A stretch of DNA of 12,138 nt from Acidimicrobiia bacterium (lineage in GTDB: Bacteria; Actinomycetota; Acidimicrobiia; Acidimicrobiales; Aldehydirespiratoraceae): NCBI GenBank assembly GCA_022824605.1, contig JAJDZO010000350.1, positions 1 through 12,138 on the forward strand. The letters run 5' to 3'. How positions within the stretch are numbered: the stretch's first letter is position 1; every line of letters starts with the position of its first letter. A program made the translations under genes and the position numbers. The notes beneath the pieces are model-generated. The model searched no databases and was not told the DNA's origin. It saw only the letters and a list, made by a program, of their open reading frames with translations. Positions 1 through 7,292 of this stretch are shown one piece after another.

Positions 1-233
1 GACACTCGGCAGCGCATCTTGTCGGTGAGCAGCACGAAGTCGGTCATGGTGGGCCAGACGTTGCGCCACTGCCCGTTGACGAAGTTGTCCACCCCCACCA
101 CCACGTCCTGCCAGGTGCTGAAGCTGTTCACCTCGGGGTCCATCATGGCCGCCGCCTCGTCGTAGCGGACGTTGGCCACATGAGCAGAGAACCGGTCCAC
201 CCACTCCTTGAGCGACAGTTCATCAACAGTCAT
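1..233 (-). CDS. SnoaL-like / NTF2-fold protein, 5' part only
   Basis: An open frame runs from an ATG at 233 leftward off the window edge, giving 77 N-terminal residues (MTVDELSLKEWVDRFSAHVA...). The opening helix followed by a small acidic turn (VRYDEAAAMMDPE) and then a Trp-rich stretch (STWQDVVVGVDNF, QWRNVWPTMTDF) resembles the SnoaL/DUF4440 nuclear-transport-factor-2 fold, a small cone-shaped barrel used by isomerases, hydratases and many proteins of unknown job. The start is well supported: AAGGAG lies at 246-241 on this strand, 7 nt before the ATG. A TAGGGT -10-like hexamer sits further upstream at 287-282. It is divergent from the F420-enzyme gene, sharing a 91-bp intergenic region. 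No catalytic residues can be assigned because the C-terminal half is missing, so the function stays open. Confidence 0.7.
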   Translation of the reverse strand, partial: MTVDELSLKEWVDRFSAHVANVRYDEAAAMMDPEVNSFSTWQDVVVGVDNFVNGQWRNVWPTMTDFVLLTDKMRCRV

Positions 234-281
234 GGTCGGGCTCCTTGGCTTGGCTGGCGTCGCAGAGTCATGGGTCCAACG

Positions 282-287
282 ACCCTA
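282..287 (-). promoter_or_regulatory. candidate -10 hexamer for the SnoaL-like gene
   Basis: On the minus strand TAGGGT fits the actinobacterial TANNNT -10 pattern, about 50 nt upstream of the ATG at 233 and with a good ribosome binding site between. The surrounding 11 bases, CGGTAGGGTCG (290-280), recur exactly at 10118-10128 upstream of the RidA gene. No clear -35 is visible at the expected distance. Confidence 0.35.
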
Positions 288-304
288 CCGGCGTAGGTGT
301 GGGA

Positions 305-324
305 GAATCCGGTATACAGGATTC
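305..324. promoter_or_regulatory. 20-bp palindrome (operator candidate) abutting a start codon
   Basis: The arms GAATCC (305-310) and GGATTC (319-324) are perfectly complementary, and the self-complementary GTATAC (312-317) sits on the same axis. Only the pair 311/318 is mismatched, so 9 of 10 base pairs of a 20-bp dyad match. TATACA (313-318) within it could be a -10 hexamer placed 6 nt before the ATG at 325, implying a leaderless transcript. A dimeric repressor bound here would cover both promoter and start codon. It also lies between two divergent genes and could control both. Confidence 0.5.
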
Positions 325-1302
325 ATGACGCTTACCCGGTTCGGGTTCAACATCCCGAGCTTCACCTACACCGGCGTGGACGACTCCGACATGTTCAGCG
401 CAGTGTGCGCGGCCGCGGCCACGGCAGAGAACAGCGGATTCGACTCGCTCTGGGTGATGGACCACTTCCATCAGATCCCGCCCATGGGATCGGCCGACGA
501 ACCCATGCTGGAGCCCTACACGCTGCTGGCCGCACTGGCCCCGTGGACCCGCACCCTGCGGCTCGGTGCGCTGGTGACCGGCGTCACCTACCGCAACCCG
601 GCGCTGCTGGCCAAGACGGTCACCACCCTCGACATCGTGTCGGGCGGCCGGGCGGTGCTCGGCATCGGCGCCGCCTGGTACGAGGCCGAACACGTCGCCT
701 ACGGCTACGAATTCCTGCCGGTAGGCGAGCGCATGCACCGGCTGGAAGACACGGTGCAGATCTGCCGGGCCATGTTCGGCGGCGGTCCGGCCACCTTCTC
801 CGGCAAGCGTCACCGGGTGGAAGGAGCCTTGAACCGGCCTCGGCCGATCAACCCGGACGGGCCGCCGATACTGGTGGGCGGAGCGGGCGAGCGGCGCACG
901 CTGGCCATCGCAGCCCGCTACGCCGACGCCTGCAACATCTTCGGCGACCCGGCCGGAGTGCGCCACAAACTCGACGTTCTCGAAGCCCATTGCGAGCGGG
1001 CCGGACGAGACCCCGCCGAGATCTCCAAGACCCGCCTGGGAGCGCTGGTGATGGCCGACACCGCAGCCGACGCGGCCCGGCTCGGCGCGGAGTTGCGCTC
1101 GACACGCAACATGAGCATGGAGAAGTACCGGGGCTACGCCATCGAGGGCGACCGCGACGGGATCTGCGAGCAGGTGGCAGCGCTGTTCGACGCCGGACTC
1201 GACGGGCTGATCTTCAACATGCACGACGCCACCGACCTCGGCGCCATCGCCGAAGCGGGGATGGTGCTGCGCGACAACTTCGGCACCCGCACCATCCAGT
1301 GA
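325..1302 (+). CDS. F420-dependent LLM-class oxidoreductase
   Basis: The 325-residue product matches the length and layout of luciferase-like (LLM) flavin/F420 oxidoreductases, a TIM-barrel family that in actinobacteria usually uses coenzyme F420 to reduce or dehydrogenate small molecules in the cytoplasm. Visible landmarks are the N-terminal strand FGFNIP (6-11), WVMDHF (43-48) after the first helix, LGIGAAWYEAEH (112-123), a hallmark loop of this family, and GGAGERRTL (185-193) in the phosphate-binding part of the barrel. It looks closest to the group annotated as TIGR03560-type F420 enzymes; this is recalled, not searched. The frame is open upstream to 208, but homology begins at the ATG at 325, which lacks a Shine-Dalgarno and follows a -10-like TATACA by 6 nt, so leaderless translation is likely. 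Its TGA overlaps the GTG of the MFS gene. Use of F420 rather than FMN is inferred, and the substrate is unknown. Confidence 0.88.
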   Translation: MTLTRFGFNIPSFTYTGVDDSDMFSAVCAAAATAENSGFDSLWVMDHFHQIPPMGSADEPMLEPYTLLAALAPWTRTLRLGALVTGVTYRNPALLAKTVTTLDIVSGGRAVLGIGAAWYEAEHVAYGYEFLPVGERMHRLEDTVQICRAMFGGGPATFSGKRHRVEGALNRPRPINPDGPPILVGGAGERRTLAIAARYADACNIFGDPAGVRHKLDVLEAHCERAGRDPAEISKTRLGALVMADTAADAARLGAELRSTRNMSMEKYRGYAIEGDRDGICEQVAALFDAGLDGLIFNMHDATDLGAIAEAGMVLRDNFGTRTIQ

Positions 1303-2504
1303 CCTCCCCGCCGTTCGGCGGGCTCCGCGAGGAGCGGGCCCGGCCGGTCGTCTCGCTGATCTCGTCGGTGTCGTCGCAGACGGCAGCCATGCTGCCCGCC
1401 TTCGGGTTGGGCGCGCTGGCGCTGCAGATGGGCGACGACCTGGGCTTCGGCGAGGCCGGCCTGGGAACGGCGGTGGCCTTCTTCTTCCTGCTGGCCGCGG
1501 TGACCTCCCCCCACGCCGGGACTCTCACCGACCGTCTCGGACCGCAGCGGTCGCTGCGGGTCTCCAACGCGCTCAGCGTGGTGTCGCTGGGCGGCATCGC
1601 GGTGGCCGCTCGCTCCTACTGGGCCCTGCTGGCCGCCCTGGCCGTGGGCGCGATCGGATTGACGATCGCCGGGCCCGGCACCAAGACCATGGTGGCCCGG
1701 GGCGTGCCGCTGCACCGTCACGGGTTCGCCTTCGGCATCCAGGCTGCGGCTGTGCCGCTGTCGGTGTTCCTGGCCGGGCTGGCCGTGCCAGCCGTAGGTC
1801 TCACCCTGGGATGGCGCTGGGCCTTCGCCATCGCGCTGGTGGTGCCCCTGGTCGGGTACTTGCTGGCACCGCCGTACGGGGCGGCGGCGGGTCGGGCGGT
1901 GCGCACCGCGGGCGCGTCGCGGGGCCTGAGCGAGATCGACTACGGGCCGTTGAACATGCTGATGCTGGCCGCCGCGCTGGGCTCGGCCGCGGCCACCACC
2001 ATGGCCGCGTTCTTCGTGTCGGCCGCCACCGACGCCGGGATCGACGAGGGACTGGCCGGGCACCTTCTGGCCGCGGCCAGCGTCCTGGTGATCCTCACCA
2101 GGACCGCTGGGGGCTATCTAGCCGACAACTACGAGACCGGGCACCTCAAGTTCGTGTCGGTCCTGCTGGGGGTGAGCACGCTGGGCTATCTGGCTGCGGC
2201 CACCGGCGCGAAGGTGCTGGTGCCGGTGGGTGCCATGTTCGCGCTGGGGGTGGGCTGGGCCTGGAGCGGCCTGATCGTGCACACCGTGGTGCGGGCCTAC
2301 CGGGACTCGCCCGGCGCGGCCACCGGCATGACCTCCGGCGGGCTCAACGTCGGCGGCGTGATCGGACCGTTCGCGTTCGGCCTGCTGGTGGACCGGGTCT
2401 CCTACACCGCCGGGTTCCTGATGATCGCGGCCTGCGCCCTGCTGGCCGCCCTGGCCGCCGACGCCGGCCGGCGGCGCCTGATCCGCATGGGAGCCAACCC
2501 CTGA
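1299..2504 (+). CDS. MFS family transporter
   Basis: A 401-residue polytopic membrane protein of the usual major facilitator length, with about 12 hydrophobic segments in two halves. The loop after the second segment carries a motif-A-like GTLTDRLGPQR (74-84), and the second half has a related GGYLADNYETGH (271-282). Gly/Pro-rich helices such as GPGTKTM (125-131) and GLNVGGVIGPFAFG (348-361) are typical. I chose the GTG at 1299 because it overlaps the upstream stop as GTGA and the next candidate starts fall inside the first membrane segment. The coupling makes it a partner of the F420 enzyme, probably moving that enzyme's substrate or product; direction and substrate are unknown. The first 12 residues (VTSPPFGGLREE) are encoded by two consecutive hairpins. 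The gene ends 26 bp from the convergent AAA+ protease gene. Confidence 0.88.
   Translation: MTSPPFGGLREERARPVVSLISSVSSQTAAMLPAFGLGALALQMGDDLGFGEAGLGTAVAFFFLLAAVTSPHAGTLTDRLGPQRSLRVSNALSVVSLGGIAVAARSYWALLAALAVGAIGLTIAGPGTKTMVARGVPLHRHGFAFGIQAAAVPLSVFLAGLAVPAVGLTLGWRWAFAIALVVPLVGYLLAPPYGAAAGRAVRTAGASRGLSEIDYGPLNMLMLAAALGSAAATTMAAFFVSAATDAGIDEGLAGHLLAAASVLVILTRTAGGYLADNYETGHLKFVSVLLGVSTLGYLAAATGAKVLVPVGAMFALGVGWAWSGLIVHTVVRAYRDSPGAATGMTSGGLNVGGVIGPFAFGLLVDRVSYTAGFLMIAACALLAALAADAGRRRLIRMGANP
1307..1335 (+). other. two consecutive hairpins at the F420-enzyme/MFS junction
   Basis: CCCGCCG (1307-1313) pairs perfectly with CGGCGGG (1316-1322) around TT, directly followed by GCTCC (1322-1326) and GGAGC (1331-1335) closing a GCGA tetraloop of the GNRA type; base 1322 would be shared between the stems. 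They begin 5 nt after the stop of the first gene and lie in codons 3-13 of the MFS gene. They could slow ribosome entry, protect the upstream mRNA end, or be a vestigial terminator or repeat that was overrun by the MFS frame. Confidence 0.5.
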
Positions 2505-2518
2505 CCCCTGTGCCGCGT

Positions 2519-2533
2519 TGACGGTTGCCGTCA
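2519..2533. terminator. short dyad at convergent gene ends
   Basis: TGACGG (2519-2524) and CCGTCA (2528-2533) form a perfect 6-bp stem with a TTG loop in the 26-bp gap between the converging MFS and protease genes, and include the protease stop codon. There is no T-run on either side, so intrinsic termination would be weak; it may act in both directions. Confidence 0.35.
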
Positions 2534-5044
2534 GAGGGCGTGGTCGTCTGAGCCGTTGGGGGTGGAGGACTCGGAGCCGGCGGCGGCACCGGCACCGACG
2601 GGGACGGGGGCAGGCGCCGACACCGTCTCGACCAGGCGGCCGGAGATCCCCGAGATGGTCGGCAACGGCGGCAGCTGCATCTCCCCGGTGCGGCGCAACT
2701 CCAGCACGGCGGCGTGGTAGCCCTCGAGAGCCTCTACCGCTTCAGCGGTGTAGTAGCCCCCGCCGTCGAGGAACGGCCCCACGCCGCGGTCCACGATGGC
2801 GCTCACGTCCTCGCCGGTGATCGTTCTGTGGGTCTCCAGCGCATGGGCCACCGCCAGCACCTCGATGCGGTTGGCCTCCAGCAGGCACCGGGCCGCCTCA
2901 TAGCGGTCGGCTAGGCGCTGCTCGATCTGGTCGCCGAGGCCGGAATGCAGCAGTTCCTGCTCGGGATCCTTGTCGTCGCCGCGCTTGCGCTGCCCACCGC
3001 CGATCCCGAACTGGCGCTGCACGGCGTGGCTGGCCAAGGTGTCGCCCATGCCCCAGTAGCCGGCCATCATGGTGGCCAGCTGGGTGGCGTTGCGCAGATC
3101 GCCGCCCACCCCCGAGGAGTTGTCGTCGCCGAAGAACAGCCGCTCGCCGGCCAACGACGCCAGCGACACCTCCAGGTCGGCCTCATACTCCGAGCGCCAG
3201 TGGGTGAAGCGGTCCTCAGGCGGGATGTGCGACACGAACCCGCCCACCTGGCCCCGGCGCTCGATGGTGGCCAGATCGATCATGCGATGCCGGCTCACCC
3301 GATGCAGGGCCACCGCGTGGCAGGCCTCGTGGATGGCCAGGGCGTGGCGTTCGTGCTCCACATAGTCGAAGTCGTCGGCCAGGCCGTGCTCCTTGAGCTG
3401 CTTGGCCTTGATCATGTCGGCCCAGGTGATCACCCGACGGCCGTCGCGGATGGCGGTGATCAACGCCTCGTTGACCATGTCCTTGATGGTGGCCCCAGTG
3501 GCGTAGGGGGTGATCGTGGCCAACTTCTCGACGTCGTCGTCGGTGAGCACATGGTCGACCTTGTCGAGGTAGCCCTCGTAGGTGCGCTTGCGGCCCTCCT
3601 GGGTGGGATAGCCCACCTTGTAGATCCGGTCGATGCGCCCCGGTCGCAGCATGGCCGGGTCGAGAGCCTCGGGCAGGTTGGAGGCCATCATCACCAGGAT
3701 GCGGTACTTGGGGGGCGGCTTGGGCCGCATCCCCAGCATCTTGCGCACGATCCGGTTGAAGAAACCGCGGGGCTTCTTGAGGCCCGACAACTCGGCCAGC
3801 AGAGCCTGCAGCGTGCCCATGCCGCCACCGCCGCCGCCCATCATCATGACCGACTCCCGCCGGGGACCGTCCCAACCGGAGCCCCCGTAGGCGCCCAGCG
3901 AACCGGCCTGCTCGTAACCACCCAGCGCCACCTCGTGCAGGGCCTGCTGCGCGCCAGGCGAGAGGTACGGGTACGACGAGCCCGCCTCGGTGGCGTCGCG
4001 CAGGAACGCCGCGAACCTCTCGGAGCCGAACTGGCCGTCGCCGCCCACCGCCGCTCCCCGGTTGCCCAAGGCGTCGGCCTCGTCGAAGAAGGCCACCACG
4101 CCGCCGTAGCGCAGCGCCAGCTTGCGCAGCTTGCGGAACAGGCCCTTCACCTTGAGGATGCCCACCCCGAAGAACATGTTCATGAACGCGCCGGGCTCCA
4201 CGAACACGAACGGCTTGCCGGTCTCGCCGGCGGCCGCTTCAGCCAGCAGCGTCTTGCCGGTGCCGGGCGGACCGTACAGCAGGATGCCGCCGGGGGCGTA
4301 GCCGCCCACCTCCTCGATGGACTCGGGGTTCTCCAGGAAGATCAGGTTCTCCCGCACCCGCTCCTTCACCGGGTCCTGGCCCCACACGTCGTCGAAGCGG
4401 GTGTCGATGTCGTCGGGGAAGTAGGTCTCCACGCCGCCGCGTGACAGGAACCAGAACAGCAGCACGAACTGGCTGATCAGCAGCAGCGGGTAGATGATCA
4501 GTCGGGCCGCCCACGGCAGCGCGCTGTTGAGCAGTCCGGGCAGGCCGATGAGGGCGGCCACCGGGTTCTGGTCGGTGAACTGGCCGATGATCACGCCGAA
4601 CAGCAGCAGCCAGAACAGGATTCTCAGCACCCGCCCGATGCGGAACCGCACCCAGGGGTCCATGCGGGACTGGCGGTTCTCGACCCGTCCGAACACCGTG
4701 AACTTCCAGAACCGGTAGTAGCCGGACCAGTGCTCGGCCACCACGAAATGCAGTTGGCGCAACACCTCGAGGGCCAACAGGATCCACACCCAGGCCTGCT
4801 GCTCGACGGTCTCCCAGAATCCGTCGGCCACCGACTTGATCGGGTTGGAGCTGAGCTTCTGCCACCAGAAGAACGCGAGCAGCACCGACCCGAGGATCAG
4901 GTACTTGGACCGGTCCCACGGATCCAGACGCCGCCGGGTGAGGCGGTCGGCGTCACGAGGCCGCGACGCGGTCGAACCGAGCGTCAGCACCGATTCGGTC
5001 TGCGATGCCGTCTTGGTGCTATTGCGCTTGGGCCACAGCCGCAC
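2531..5044 (-). CDS. membrane-bound FtsH-like AAA+ zinc metalloprotease
   Basis: An 837-residue protein that should unfold and degrade membrane or cytoplasmic proteins using ATP. N-terminal hydrophobic stretches lie near 47-61, 84-102, 137-155 and 163-200, more than the two of classical FtsH. The AAA+ domain has Walker A GPPGTGKT (258-265), a pore loop NMFFGVG (289-295), Walker B VVAFFDEAD (316-324), sensor N456 and arginine fingers R467/R470 in LRPGRIDR. The protease domain has HEACH (572-576) in place of the usual HEAGH, and D649 in SGVGGDL as likely third zinc ligand, so it appears active. About 115 residues rich in Gly are inserted between Walker B and the sensor strand (about 330-445). 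The tail is Pro/Ala-rich. The GTG start is supported by GGAGG at 5058-5054. It begins 4 nt after the lipoprotein gene. Canonical FtsH is shorter (about 640-700), so this is likely a divergent paralogue. Confidence 0.88.
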   Translation of the reverse strand: MRLWPKRNSTKTASQTESVLTLGSTASRPRDADRLTRRRLDPWDRSKYLILGSVLLAFFWWQKLSSNPIKSVADGFWETVEQQAWVWILLALEVLRQLHFVVAEHWSGYYRFWKFTVFGRVENRQSRMDPWVRFRIGRVLRILFWLLLFGVIIGQFTDQNPVAALIGLPGLLNSALPWAARLIIYPLLLISQFVLLFWFLSRGGVETYFPDDIDTRFDDVWGQDPVKERVRENLIFLENPESIEEVGGYAPGGILLYGPPGTGKTLLAEAAAGETGKPFVFVEPGAFMNMFFGVGILKVKGLFRKLRKLALRYGGVVAFFDEADALGNRGAAVGGDGQFGSERFAAFLRDATEAGSSYPYLSPGAQQALHEVALGGYEQAGSLGAYGGSGWDGPRRESVMMMGGGGGGMGTLQALLAELSGLKKPRGFFNRIVRKMLGMRPKPPPKYRILVMMASNLPEALDPAMLRPGRIDRIYKVGYPTQEGRKRTYEGYLDKVDHVLTDDDVEKLATITPYATGATIKDMVNEALITAIRDGRRVITWADMIKAKQLKEHGLADDFDYVEHERHALAIHEACHAVALHRVSRHRMIDLATIERRGQVGGFVSHIPPEDRFTHWRSEYEADLEVSLASLAGERLFFGDDNSSGVGGDLRNATQLATMMAGYWGMGDTLASHAVQRQFGIGGGQRKRGDDKDPEQELLHSGLGDQIEQRLADRYEAARCLLEANRIEVLAVAHALETHRTITGEDVSAIVDRGVGPFLDGGGYYTAEAVEALEGYHAAVLELRRTGEMQLPPLPTISGISGRLVETVSAPAPVPVGAGAAAGSESSTPNGSDDHAL

Positions 5045-5048
5045 GGTC

Positions 5049-5657
5049 TCAGTCCTCCACCGTGAAGGTGCGCATGACTTCGTCGATGGCCGTGGCGTTG
5101 GCGTTGTAGCAGCCGACCGTGCAGCCCAGACCGACGGTGTACACCACGCTGTTGAGGCTGTTGGTCAACACCAGCCGGTCGCCCATGATCGTCCGGCCGT
5201 CCGGGGTGAGCTGCTTCCAGGCGATGCGATGCCCGGAGATGTCTCCCGCACTGACCAGGTCGTGGCGCACCACTTCGATCTCGCCGGCCGCCGATTCCAG
5301 GTCGATGGGGAAGAACTCGGCGAGGTTCAGCTGCGAACGCATGCGGCGATCCACCGGCTGGACCTCCACGAACCCGGCCACATAGTCGAGCGAATTGGTG
5401 TCGGGAGCAGCGTCGAACTGGGCCCGCCAGGCCAGGACGTCCTCACCGGGCAGGATCTGCGGGTAGTTGCCGTCGGGGGTGATGGCGAAATCCACGTTGC
5501 CCTCGGACACGACCTGCCAGTCCTCGGGAATCTTCAAGAAGACGGTCTCGTCGTCGTTCTCGACGTAGTCGTACCCCGAACGACCGCACCCCGCCGCGAG
5601 GATCGCCGTCGCCGCCAGCACCAGCACCACGGCGCGCGCCCGCGAACGGAGCCTCAT
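5049..5657 (-). CDS. small lipoprotein of unknown function
   Basis: I chose the ATG at 5657, giving 202 residues: the preprotein then opens with a basic n-region (MRLRSRARA), a hydrophobic core (VVLVLAATAIL) and a lipobox LAAGC with the lipidated Cys at 24. The frame is open up to 5690 but the extra residues would only lengthen the n-region. The mature part starts with an acidic linker and contains IPEDWQVV (43-50), a pattern seen in many PsbP/LpqN-like secreted lipoproteins, and two nearby cysteines (C179, C183) that could form a disulfide. I do not recognise the family. It is almost certainly co-transcribed with the FtsH-like protease (4-nt gap; the protease ribosome site lies within this gene's last codons), so it may be an adaptor, substrate or regulator of that protease on the outer face of the membrane; this is inference. 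Confidence 0.75.
   Translation of the reverse strand: MRLRSRARAVVLVLAATAILAAGCGRSGYDYVENDDETVFLKIPEDWQVVSEGNVDFAITPDGNYPQILPGEDVLAWRAQFDAAPDTNSLDYVAGFVEVQPVDRRMRSQLNLAEFFPIDLESAAGEIEVVRHDLVSAGDISGHRIAWKQLTPDGRTIMGDRLVLTNSLNSVVYTVGLGCTVGCYNANATAIDEVMRTFTVED
5054..5058 (-). promoter_or_regulatory. ribosome binding site deciding the protease GTG start
   Basis: GGAGG on the minus strand overlaps the last codons of the lipoprotein gene and is 9 nt from the GTG at 5044, supporting that start and translational coupling. Confidence 0.7.
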
Positions 5658-5698
5658 GCCTCTATTCAACCCCATTGCAGGCCGAATCACGAGACGAG

Positions 5699-5722
5699 GC
5701 TCCTAGAGGCCGAGCGAATAGG
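5699..5722 (+). repeat. dispersed repeat, module A (APRGRANR)
   Basis: Twenty-four bases that match the minus strand of 10118-10095 at 21 positions, including 16 consecutive identical bases (5708-5723). Read in the plus frame starting at 5699 it encodes APRGRANR, and so does the other copy: the three differences are GCT/GCG, CCT/CCC and AGA/AGG, all silent. It lies in the 203-bp gap between the amidohydrolase stop and the lipoprotein start, about 40 bp upstream of the lipoprotein gene and on the opposite strand. Confidence 0.8.
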
Positions 5723-5758
5723 CGGACCAATCCGGCGCATACGGGCGAGGCCGTGGCC

Positions 5759-5791
5759 CGAGCGGCCCGTGAGCGCAGCGAACAAGAGCGG
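5759..5791 (+). repeat. dispersed repeat, module B (RAARERSEQER)
   Basis: Thirty-three bases related to two copies on the minus strand at 10001-9969 and 10043-10011. It differs from them at three positions only (CGC/CGG, AGC/AGT, CAA/CAG), all silent in the frame that encodes RAARERSEQER. It is in the same frame as module A, with 12 codons between. No stop codon closes this frame before it runs into antisense of the amidohydrolase, and no ATG opens it, so this copy is not a complete gene. Confidence 0.8.
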
Positions 5792-5798
5792 GAGTCAC

Positions 5799-5817
5799 CC
5801 CGTCACGATGCGACGGG
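5799..5817 (-). terminator. hairpin downstream of the amidohydrolase gene
   Basis: CCCGTC (5799-5804) and GACGGG (5812-5817) form a perfect 6-bp stem with a 7-nt loop, 43 nt past the amidohydrolase stop. No T-run follows on the minus strand, so it is a weak terminator candidate or an RNA-stability element. Confidence 0.35.
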
Positions 5818-5860
5818 TCTGCACCTATCCGCGCTGCCTCTCAGGTGGCTCGCTTCTGGG

Positions 5861-7282
5861 TCACCTCTGCGTCCATGCAGTTCGCAGCGGGTGCAGGCCG
5901 GCTGCGTCCGCCACCCGCTCCGCGGCCTCGCCGGCTTTGGCCATCACCTCGTCGTGGTCGACGAGGGTGGACCGGCCGTCGCGCACCACGAGCTCGCCGC
6001 CGATCACCACGTCACGCACGTCGGCGCCGTGGCCGATCAAGGCGAGCATCGCCACCGGCCGGTGTGCGGGCTGGAACCGGGGTGTGCTCATGTCGATCAC
6101 CACCAGATCGGCCAGCGCCCCCGTCTCGATCACGCCGACATGTCGGCCCAGCACCCGGGCACCGTGGCCGCACACCAGCTCCAGCAGCGTCTCGGCCGGG
6201 GGCCAGGTGGCGTCCATGCGGCTGAGACGATGCATTGCGTACGCCGACTTCATCGCTTCGAACATGCTCTGGCCGCTGACCGCCAGGCCGTCGGTGCCCA
6301 GAGCGACGGTGGCGCCCGCGTCGAGCAGCTCGCGCATGGGCATCACTCCCGACGACACCACCTGATTGCACACCGGCTGGTGCAGTCCGCAGGCTCGGGC
6401 CGCGCCCATCGCCTCGATCTCTGCGTCGTCCAGCCAGATGGCGTGGGCCAGGGTGGTTCGAGGGCCCAGCAGCCCAGCACGGTCCAACCATGCGACGGGC
6501 CGCTCTCCGTACACCTCCTCGAAGATGACGACCTCGGCCAGGGCTTCGCTGCAGTGCGCCTGCCACCTGAGGTCCTGCTCGTCGGCGAGGACCGCGCACT
6601 GCGCGATCAGGTCCAGGTCGACGTAGGAGATGTTCTCGGGCATCGGCCAGATCTCCACCCGCGAGCCCGATGGGCGCTCGCCGAGGCATTCGGCGGTGAT
6701 CTCGAGTTCGGTGGTGGAGGGGTAGCAGTGCAGTTCGTCGGGCACGCCCATCCGGTCACTGCCGACAGTGCGGGGGCCGAAGGTGCCTCGAGCCACCGCG
6801 CCGCGCAGTCCGACGTCCTCGATGGCCTGGGCGACGGCCAGGATGGTGTCGGTGTCGGTGGGGGCGTAATGGTTGTCCACCACCGCAGTCGTCCCGGCCT
6901 GCACGGCCAGCAGCGCACTCAACCTCACTGCGGCCTCAGCGTCGGTCGTGGTCATGTGCGTCGCGAGCGGCAGCATGAACTGGCGCAGCCAGGCCATCAG
7001 CTCGAGGCCGTCGCCGAGCCCGCGGCCCAACACCTGGAACAGGTGCGTGTGGGCGTCGATCAGGCCGGGCATCACCAGACATCCCGAAGCGTCGATTCGG
7101 GCTGCCGCCTGCGGAAATTGGGCGCTGATCTCACGGGCAGGACCGACCGCGGTGATCGTCTCGCCGACTACTGCGACCGATCCGTCAACGATGACCGGTC
7201 GGCCGCTGTCGAGGGTCACGACGTAGGCGTTCTCGATGATCAGATCGGCGTGGGCTGCGTTGCGCGATGTCGTCGGCGTCAT
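5861..7282 (-). CDS. AtzB/TrzA/SsnA-type amidohydrolase
   Basis: A 473-residue cytoplasmic metallo-hydrolase of the amidohydrolase superfamily, the branch that includes chlorohydrolases, guanine/cytosine-like deaminases and 5'-deoxyadenosine/methylthioadenosine deaminases. The small beta-sandwich forms residues about 10-65 and 380-440, as usual. Metal-site residues are in place: HTH (H78, H80) after PGLIDA, H243 and E246 in QAHCSE, H280 in LAHAIWL and D331 in GTDG. HQPVCN (301-306) replaces the common HCPxSN. The pattern fits single-metal (Zn or Fe) enzymes that displace an amino or chloro group from a heteroaromatic ring. The ATG at 7282 has no strong Shine-Dalgarno but lies 10 nt after the ETF stop, so coupling is likely. 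Substrate cannot be predicted; location beside RidA and redox genes suggests catabolism of a nitrogen-containing compound. Confidence 0.88.
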   Translation of the reverse strand: MTPTTSRNAAHADLIIENAYVVTLDSGRPVIVDGSVAVVGETITAVGPAREISAQFPQAAARIDASGCLVMPGLIDAHTHLFQVLGRGLGDGLELMAWLRQFMLPLATHMTTTDAEAAVRLSALLAVQAGTTAVVDNHYAPTDTDTILAVAQAIEDVGLRGAVARGTFGPRTVGSDRMGVPDELHCYPSTTELEITAECLGERPSGSRVEIWPMPENISYVDLDLIAQCAVLADEQDLRWQAHCSEALAEVVIFEEVYGERPVAWLDRAGLLGPRTTLAHAIWLDDAEIEAMGAARACGLHQPVCNQVVSSGVMPMRELLDAGATVALGTDGLAVSGQSMFEAMKSAYAMHRLSRMDATWPPAETLLELVCGHGARVLGRHVGVIETGALADLVVIDMSTPRFQPAHRPVAMLALIGHGADVRDVVIGGELVVRDGRSTLVDHDEVMAKAGEAAERVADAAGLHPLRTAWTQR

Positions 7283-7292
7283 GGGTGAGAAC

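Noticed and set aside
208..324. N-terminal extension of the F420 enzyme
   Set aside because: It would overlap the start region of the divergent SnoaL-like gene and precede the family's first strand; promoter-like and palindromic sequence lies there instead.
2945..4444. Long plus-strand open frame of 499 codons antisense to the FtsH-like gene
   Set aside because: It mirrors a gene with intact AAA+ and HExxH motifs; its own translation is low-complexity (His, Leu, Gly, Gln, Val) with no recognisable domain, a usual product of high-GC codon bias on the opposite strand.
5759..5791. REP-type or transposon-end hairpin explanation for module B
   Set aside because: The module has no strong self-complementarity and differences between copies are not compensatory pairs; no transposase-like frame is nearby.
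5675..7288. Plus-strand open frame of 537 codons antisense to the amidohydrolase
   Set aside because: It is the shadow of a gene with all metal ligands. Only its first part (repeat modules, 5699-5791) shows a sign of coding constraint.
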